Source: Salimicrobium halophilum
Lineage (GTDB): Bacteria > Bacillota > Bacilli > Bacillales > Halobacillaceae
Length of the DNA: 64,000 nt
Assembly: GCF_900100295.1 (NCBI RefSeq)
Contig: NZ_FNEV01000002.1
Location: 1 to 64,000, forward strand
Reading direction: 5' to 3'
In this document: positions 59,947 through 64,000 of the stretch, in pieces
Layout of the letters: every line of letters starts with the position of its first letter
How positions within the stretch are numbered: the stretch's first letter is position 1
Made by a program: the position numbers and the translations under genes
Notes under the pieces: generated by a model
Database searches by the model: none
The model's input: the letters and a program-made list of their open reading frames with translations, nothing else
What the model was told of the DNA's origin: nothing

Positions 59947-60023
59947 ATTCAAAAGATTATTTGAATAAACTCTTGAACATCTCGTCAAAAAAGCGCATAC
60001 TATAATCAAACGAACTTTTGAAT
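59947..60023 (+). promoter_or_regulatory. Two CadC-type operators and promoter of cadCA
   Basis: ATTCAAA-N6-TTTGAAT occurs at 59947-59966, and a close variant (AATCAAA-N6-TTTGAAT) at 60004-60023, 57 bp apart. TATAAT at 60001-60006 overlaps the second. The arms match the ArsR-family cad operator as known from staphylococci. Confidence 0.75.
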
Positions 60024-60035
60024 GAGGTGGGGAAC

Positions 60036-60416
60036 ATGACAGAGAACCCTGTAAAAAAACAGGCGAAAGATACATGTGATACGTTTTGTTATGACGAAGA
60101 ATTAGTGGCGCGCGTCAAACCACAGGTGGAGAGAGTCTCGGGAGTGGAACAGATTTTCAAGGCACTCTCTGATGCGACACGTGTGAAAATCGTTTATGCT
60201 CTGACCCTTGAGGAGGAACTATGCGTCTGTGATGTGTCCAATATCATCGGCTCTACGACAGCTACGGCATCTCATCACCTGCGACAGTTAAGGAAAATGA
60301 ATCTGGCCAAACATAGAAAAGAAGGGAAACTTGTCTTCTATTCGTTGGCGGATGACCACGTGCGGCAACTCGTATCGATCGCTCTGACCCATGCAGAAGA
60401 GGAGGTGGTCTCATGA
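60036..60416 (+). CDS. cadC: ArsR/SmtB family metal sensor CadC
   Basis: The 126-residue protein has a winged helix (DVSNIIGSTTATASHHLRQLRKMNL) with the ELCVCD metal motif in the recognition-helix region and N-terminal Cys residues (DTCDTFC). Together these make the four-Cys Cd/Pb/Zn site of CadC. Metal binding releases the repressor from the operators upstream. ATG 60036 follows GAGGTGGGG. The stop overlaps the ATG of cadA (ATGA). Confidence 0.93.
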   Translation: MTENPVKKQAKDTCDTFCYDEELVARVKPQVERVSGVEQIFKALSDATRVKIVYALTLEEELCVCDVSNIIGSTTATASHHLRQLRKMNLAKHRKEGKLVFYSLADDHVRQLVSIALTHAEEEVVS

Positions 60417-62857
60417 TTACAACAGAAGAGAAAAAAACGACCTGCTGTTCAACTAAGACAGAGCCTGACGTGCAGGAATCCTCCTGCTGCAGTAGTCCAA
60501 AAGAAGAAACGTCCTGTTGCTCGAGTTCCACGGAAACTGAAACGACCCTAAAGACTGAAAACGAGAGGGAATTTTACATTCGAGGAATGGACTGTCCTTC
60601 CTGTGCAGCAACGATCGAAAAAGGGTTGAGCAAGAAGACGGGAGTGCAGAGTGCACGCGTGAATTATGGGACTGGAAAACTCGCTGTTGGCGCAGAGAAC
60701 TCAGGCGTCTACGAATCAATTCCGAATGAAGTGAAGAAGCTCGGCTTTGAAGCCGTCCCAGCTACACAGAAAAAAGGGTATGAGACCTACCGCATTGTAG
60801 GCATGGATTGCGGATCATGTGCAATGACAATAGAGAAACACATGGGCAACCTGGCTGCTGTCGAGGATGTCAGTGTGAGTTTTTCCACCGGAAATATGCA
60901 GGTCCGGCACGGCCTGAGTCAGGAAGAGATTTTGAAAGAAGTGAAAAAGTCAGGCTTTGAAGCCCATCCTGAGTCGACTTCCGGAGAAGAGGAAGTTGCT
61001 AAAACGAAAGTTCCATCCGTGACCATGGGATCCGGACTATTTCTCGCTCTAGGGTTCATCGGATCGTTTACAGGGGTCCAGGAATTACTCGTTACCGTTA
61101 TGTATGCGATGGCCATTGCGATAGGCGGATATAAACCTGCGAAAGCAGCCTTTTACGCTATAAGAAGTAAATCTCTGGATATGAACGTGCTGATGGCTTC
61201 AGCGGCAATCGGCGCCGCTATCATCGGAGAATGGTTCGAGGGCGCCATGGTCGTCTTCCTGTTCGCCGTCGGTAATATGCTGCAGGATAGATCGATGGAG
61301 AAGACGAGGGATTCAATCCGAAGCCTGATGGACCTGACTCCGGCGAAAGCACTCGTAAAGACGGAAGATGGCATTACGGAAAAGAAAGTCGAGGAAGTAA
61401 ACATAGGGGATACGCTCGTCGTCCGCCCCGGGGATAAGATCCCTCTCGACGGAGAAATCACTTCAGGCACGACAAGTATCAATGAAGCACCGATCACCGG
61501 GGAATCGATGCCGGTGGATAAAGAGACAGGACACACAGTTTATGCCGGTACCCTTAACGAGAATGGAGCTCTCGAGGTCAGAGTAACGACACTGGCAGAA
61601 GATACGACGATTGCGAAAATCATCCATCTCGTAGAGGAAGCCCAGGAGAAAAAAGCACCAACCGAAGCGTTCATCGATCGGTTTGCGGCCGTTTATACAC
61701 CGATTGTATTTATCCTGGCCCTCCTCGTTATGATTGTCCCTCCGCTACTCGGATTCGGCGGATGGGGAGAATGGGTCTACAAAGGCCTTGCTCTCTTAGT
61801 GGTAGCCTGCCCATGTGCGCTTGTCATTTCTACACCGGTAGCCATCGTATCCGCGATTGGTAACGCCGCAAAGCACGGCGTACTGATCAAAGGTGGAACG
61901 TATTTGGAGAAAGCGGGAGCGCTTAAAGCGATCGCCTTCGACAAAACGGGAACCCTTACGGAAGGAAAGCCGAAAGTTTCCGAAGTGTTCGCTTTTCACG
62001 GAAATAAAGAAGAATTGCTTGCCGTAGCTGCAACGATCGAATCCCAGTCCTCCCACCCGATTGCAGAAGCCATTCTTTCGTACACGAACGAAAGAAACAT
62101 CAACCTGAAAGAAGGGGATGGGTTTGAGGCAATCGCGGGTAAAGGGGCGAAAGGAACTATCGAAGGCACGCAAGTTTTTGCTGGGAAGCCGAAACTTTTC
62201 GAAGAAATGGGAGTGTCTCTTCAGGAGTCGGAAGATGAAATCTCGAGACTTCAGAAAGAAGGAAATACGCTTGTCCTGGTGGGTACCCGTGAACAAATCA
62301 TCGGAGTCATAGCTGTCCGCGATACAATCCGGGATATTACTGTTAAAGCGATCGAGCGACTGAAGCATACCGGTATGAAAGAAATGGTCATGCTGACAGG
62401 GGACAATGAAGGTACAGCTGGAATTATCGCTAAGGAAGCTGGTGTGACGCGACACTTCGCTGAATTGATGCCTGAGGATAAAGTGACGGCGATCCAGAAG
62501 CTTCAACAGGAAGGGAAGCAGGTGGCGATGGTCGGAGATGGTATCAACGACGCGCCGGCGCTGGCTACTGCGGACCTCGGTATTGCCATGGGTGGAGCAG
62601 GCACGGATACAGCCATGGAAACGGCGGATATCGTATTGATGGCTGATAACCTTGAGAAATTGCCGGAGACCATCAGTCTCAGTAAAAAGGCGTTGAATAT
62701 CATCAAGCAGAACATCTGGTTCTCGCTTCTGACGAAAGCGGCAGCCCTCGTGCTTATTTTCCCGGGCATCCTGACGCTATGGATGGCTGTCCTGAGTGAT
62801 ACAGGTGCAGCGCTTGTCGTTATATTGAACAGTATGAGACTTCTGAAGCAGAATTGA
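60413..62857 (+). CDS. cadA: Cadmium/zinc/lead-exporting P1B-type ATPase
   Basis: The 814-residue pump has an unusual Cys-rich start with three CC pairs within residues 1-42, then two HMA domains (GMDCPSC and GMDCGSC). The P-type core follows, with the CPC motif (VVACPCALV) in the membrane, FDKTGTLTEG (phosphorylated Asp), SSHPIAEAI and VGDGINDAPALATAD. It exports Cd2+, Zn2+ or Pb2+ from the cytoplasm. It overlaps cadC by 4 nt and shares its metal-responsive promoter. GAAGAGGAGGTGG precedes the ATG. Confidence 0.96.
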   Translation: MITTEEKKTTCCSTKTEPDVQESSCCSSPKEETSCCSSSTETETTLKTENEREFYIRGMDCPSCAATIEKGLSKKTGVQSARVNYGTGKLAVGAENSGVYESIPNEVKKLGFEAVPATQKKGYETYRIVGMDCGSCAMTIEKHMGNLAAVEDVSVSFSTGNMQVRHGLSQEEILKEVKKSGFEAHPESTSGEEEVAKTKVPSVTMGSGLFLALGFIGSFTGVQELLVTVMYAMAIAIGGYKPAKAAFYAIRSKSLDMNVLMASAAIGAAIIGEWFEGAMVVFLFAVGNMLQDRSMEKTRDSIRSLMDLTPAKALVKTEDGITEKKVEEVNIGDTLVVRPGDKIPLDGEITSGTTSINEAPITGESMPVDKETGHTVYAGTLNENGALEVRVTTLAEDTTIAKIIHLVEEAQEKKAPTEAFIDRFAAVYTPIVFILALLVMIVPPLLGFGGWGEWVYKGLALLVVACPCALVISTPVAIVSAIGNAAKHGVLIKGGTYLEKAGALKAIAFDKTGTLTEGKPKVSEVFAFHGNKEELLAVAATIESQSSHPIAEAILSYTNERNINLKEGDGFEAIAGKGAKGTIEGTQVFAGKPKLFEEMGVSLQESEDEISRLQKEGNTLVLVGTREQIIGVIAVRDTIRDITVKAIERLKHTGMKEMVMLTGDNEGTAGIIAKEAGVTRHFAELMPEDKVTAIQKLQQEGKQVAMVGDGINDAPALATADLGIAMGGAGTDTAMETADIVLMADNLEKLPETISLSKKALNIIKQNIWFSLLTKAAALVLIFPGILTLWMAVLSDTGAALVVILNSMRLLKQN

Positions 62858-62866
62858 TTCACTATG

Positions 62867-62902
62867 AAGCGGATGGCTCACTGGGGCCGTCCGCTTATTT
62901 TA
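62867..62902 (+). terminator. Terminator of cadCA
   Basis: AAGCGGATGGC pairs with GCCGTCCGCTT (one G-U pair) and is followed by ATTTTAG. The following 62903-63086 holds nothing I can name. Confidence 0.78.
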
Positions 62903-63086
62903 GTGAAAGGCGTTATGCAACGTTTTTCACGCAGGATAATAGAAAAATAACCCATACTTTTTCATATGAGATGGTTTTACGGTAACTTTGGTCAAAAGCA
63001 TTTCATAAAGAAAGTTATCAGTCATTTTCAAAAGGAATCATTCGAAAAGTCCTTCATAACGGGTCTGGAATGAAATCGTCCGAGCT

Positions 63087-63704
63087 TCATTCCTTCAATA
63101 CACGGACGAAGTCTTTCAGGATTTGTGCCGTCAGTCCCCAGATCACTTTATCTTCGTAGTAGTAGAAGTTCTCTTCATAAGGAACCGTCTGCCACTGATA
63201 GTCTTTGCCGTTGGCGATATCATCATAAGGAAAATCTCCCCTTGGCTGAACGTTGATGTCGATATAATGCAGGACCGGCTCGTTTTCAAGGAAAAAGGAG
63301 AGCGGGACCGTGAATGATTCTGCCACCTCTCCCGGGTTCTCGATGAACTCTTCTTCACGGTCCAGGTATCCGACATAGGCATGGATTCTTGGTCCGAATG
63401 CGGACAGCAGGGTGCCGAATTTCCAGACATCGGTCACTTCCTCCGGGTTCACACCGAGTTCTTCGCACAGTTCCCGGATGGCTGTATCTTTGAGATGGTC
63501 GTCTTCCTCATCCGCTTTGCCGCCGGGAAAACAGACTTCACCGGGTTGACGTCGCATATTCAAAGAGCGCACCTCGAATACGATGTGAAGTTCTCCGTTT
63601 TTTCTGATTAGCGGAAGAAGTACAGAGAAATTCATCGGTTTGGTGCGACCGATCATATGTGGGGAGTGGGATGTGAGTTTGTTGCGGATCTTATCGAATT
63701 CCAT
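63087..63704 (-). CDS. NUDIX CoA pyrophosphatase
   Basis: The 205-residue protein has the UPF0035/NuCoA entry (LPLIRKNGELHIVFEVRS) and a NUDIX box (GEVCFPGGKADEEDDHLKDTA, then IRELCEELG). The spacing of the first part matches the CoA-diphosphatase subgroup. It cleaves CoA to 3',5'-ADP and phosphopantetheine. ATG 63704 follows AGAGGTGA; a GTG at 63713 is possible. It is transcribed toward the cadmium operon. Confidence 0.88.
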   Translation of the reverse strand: MEFDKIRNKLTSHSPHMIGRTKPMNFSVLLPLIRKNGELHIVFEVRSLNMRRQPGEVCFPGGKADEEDDHLKDTAIRELCEELGVNPEEVTDVWKFGTLLSAFGPRIHAYVGYLDREEEFIENPGEVAESFTVPLSFFLENEPVLHYIDINVQPRGDFPYDDIANGKDYQWQTVPYEENFYYYEDKVIWGLTAQILKDFVRVLKE

Positions 63705-63794
63705 TGACTTCACCTCTGTTGTTACAGTATATCAAACTCTTGAATTCAAGACAGCTAAAATGTGTTAAAGTAGATGGGAGAGAGGAGTGATACT

Positions 63795-63986
63795 ATGTCA
63801 GGAACGATGAGAAAAGATATCAAACCGGGACAAAATGTCTCGATCGTTTTGAAAAAAGATCAGCGCACAGGTGCTCTCACGAAAGGCGTTGTGAAAGATA
63901 TTTTGACGAAGTCCCCGCAGCATCCACACGGGATCAAGGTACGTCTTGAAGACGGACAGGTGGGACGAGTGAAGGAGATCCACTGA
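63795..63986 (+). CDS. ywbE: YwbE family protein (DUF2196)
   Basis: The 63-residue protein matches YwbE: KPGQNVSIVLKKDQRTGALT and SPQHPHGIKVRLEDGQVGRVKEI. It is small, basic and soluble. Function is unknown. ATG 63795 follows GAGAGGAG; an earlier in-frame ATG at 63774 lacks a ribosome site. Confidence 0.92.
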   Translation: MSGTMRKDIKPGQNVSIVLKKDQRTGALTKGVVKDILTKSPQHPHGIKVRLEDGQVGRVKEIH

Positions 63987-64000
63987 TGCCGTATCTTCTT
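63986..64000 (+). CDS. Possible start of a gene cut by the window end
   Basis: ATG 63986 overlaps the ywbE stop (TGATG) and follows GAAGGAGATC. Only five codons (MPYLL) are visible, so nothing can be said about the product. Confidence 0.4.

Noticed and set aside
63087-63704. NUDIX box of the CoA pyrophosphatase does not match the textbook G-x5-E spacing
   Set aside because: The same spacing occurs in the CoA-diphosphatase subgroup, so it is not a defect.
1-64000. CRISPR arrays, tRNA, rRNA or insertion sequences
   Set aside because: No regularly spaced direct repeats with unique spacers, cloverleaf genes, rRNA segments or transposase frames were seen. The 51-bp array at 59765 is degenerate and has no spacer-repeat contrast.

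Overview
The window comes from the chromosome of a low-to-mid GC, endospore-forming Bacillaceae bacterium. The sequence shows Bacillus-type AAGGAGG ribosome binding sites, frequent GTG/TTG starts, a gerAB-gerAA-gerAC spore germination operon, a YjcZ-type mini-protein, a LigD-Ku pair and YueI, YwbE and YqcI homologues. A glycine-betaine binding protein, a Ktr-type K+ channel and many acidic proteins fit a moderately halophilic, Halobacillus-like genus. The genus is inference. No rRNA, tRNA, CRISPR array, transposase or intact prophage was seen.

Layout. 0-9.9 kb: divergent YeiH exporter and LysR regulator, an NlpC/P60 secreted protein with a Cys-to-Ser change, a cytosine-deaminase-like enzyme, pyruvate phosphate dikinase, a DUF4352 protein, and a two-gene cassette (PD-(D/E)XK-like protein plus MrpR-like integrase-fold protein). 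9.9-18.5 kb: divergent ligD and ku, then a cation efflux carrier, HIT, DUF1697, kinase, oxidoreductase and iron-alcohol dehydrogenase genes. 18.7-25.4 kb: a run of about ten small membrane or lipoprotein genes, many with non-ATG starts. 25.5-33.6 kb: a winged-helix regulator with an MFS transporter, then an accessory patch with a broken gene, dispersed repeats, a phosphorothioate-type HNH restriction enzyme, an aadK gene cut by an amber codon, and an RsgA-like GTPase behind a possible attenuator. 33.7-42.7 kb: CtaG/DUF2243, a second MFS carrier, a nucleotidyltransferase, the germination operon and yjcZ. 42.8-45 kb: yueI and a zinc-starvation locus (rpsN2 and znuA, each behind paired Zur boxes). 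45-64 kb: mostly housekeeping and stress genes, with a cobalamin riboswitch before a tiny ORF and an acyl-CoA thioesterase, a degenerate HTH-PfkB protein, opuAC, a diguanylate cyclase, rlmCD, a dihydrouridine synthase, psuK-psuG, cadC-cadA, a CoA-pyrophosphatase and ywbE.

Shared themes. Metal homeostasis recurs: the CDF carrier, the Zur-controlled genes and CadC-CadA. Spore functions are represented by NHEJ, germination and YjcZ. Pseudouridine salvage (psuKG) has a catalytically doubtful HTH-PfkB relative about 7 kb upstream. The most unusual items are the cobalamin riboswitch without a recognisable B12 gene, the dispersed palindromic repeat family (including a 51-bp tandem array), the leader-ORF and hairpin before the RsgA-like gene, and the MrpR-like/nuclease-like gene pair. 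All family names rest on reading motifs by eye; no database search was run.
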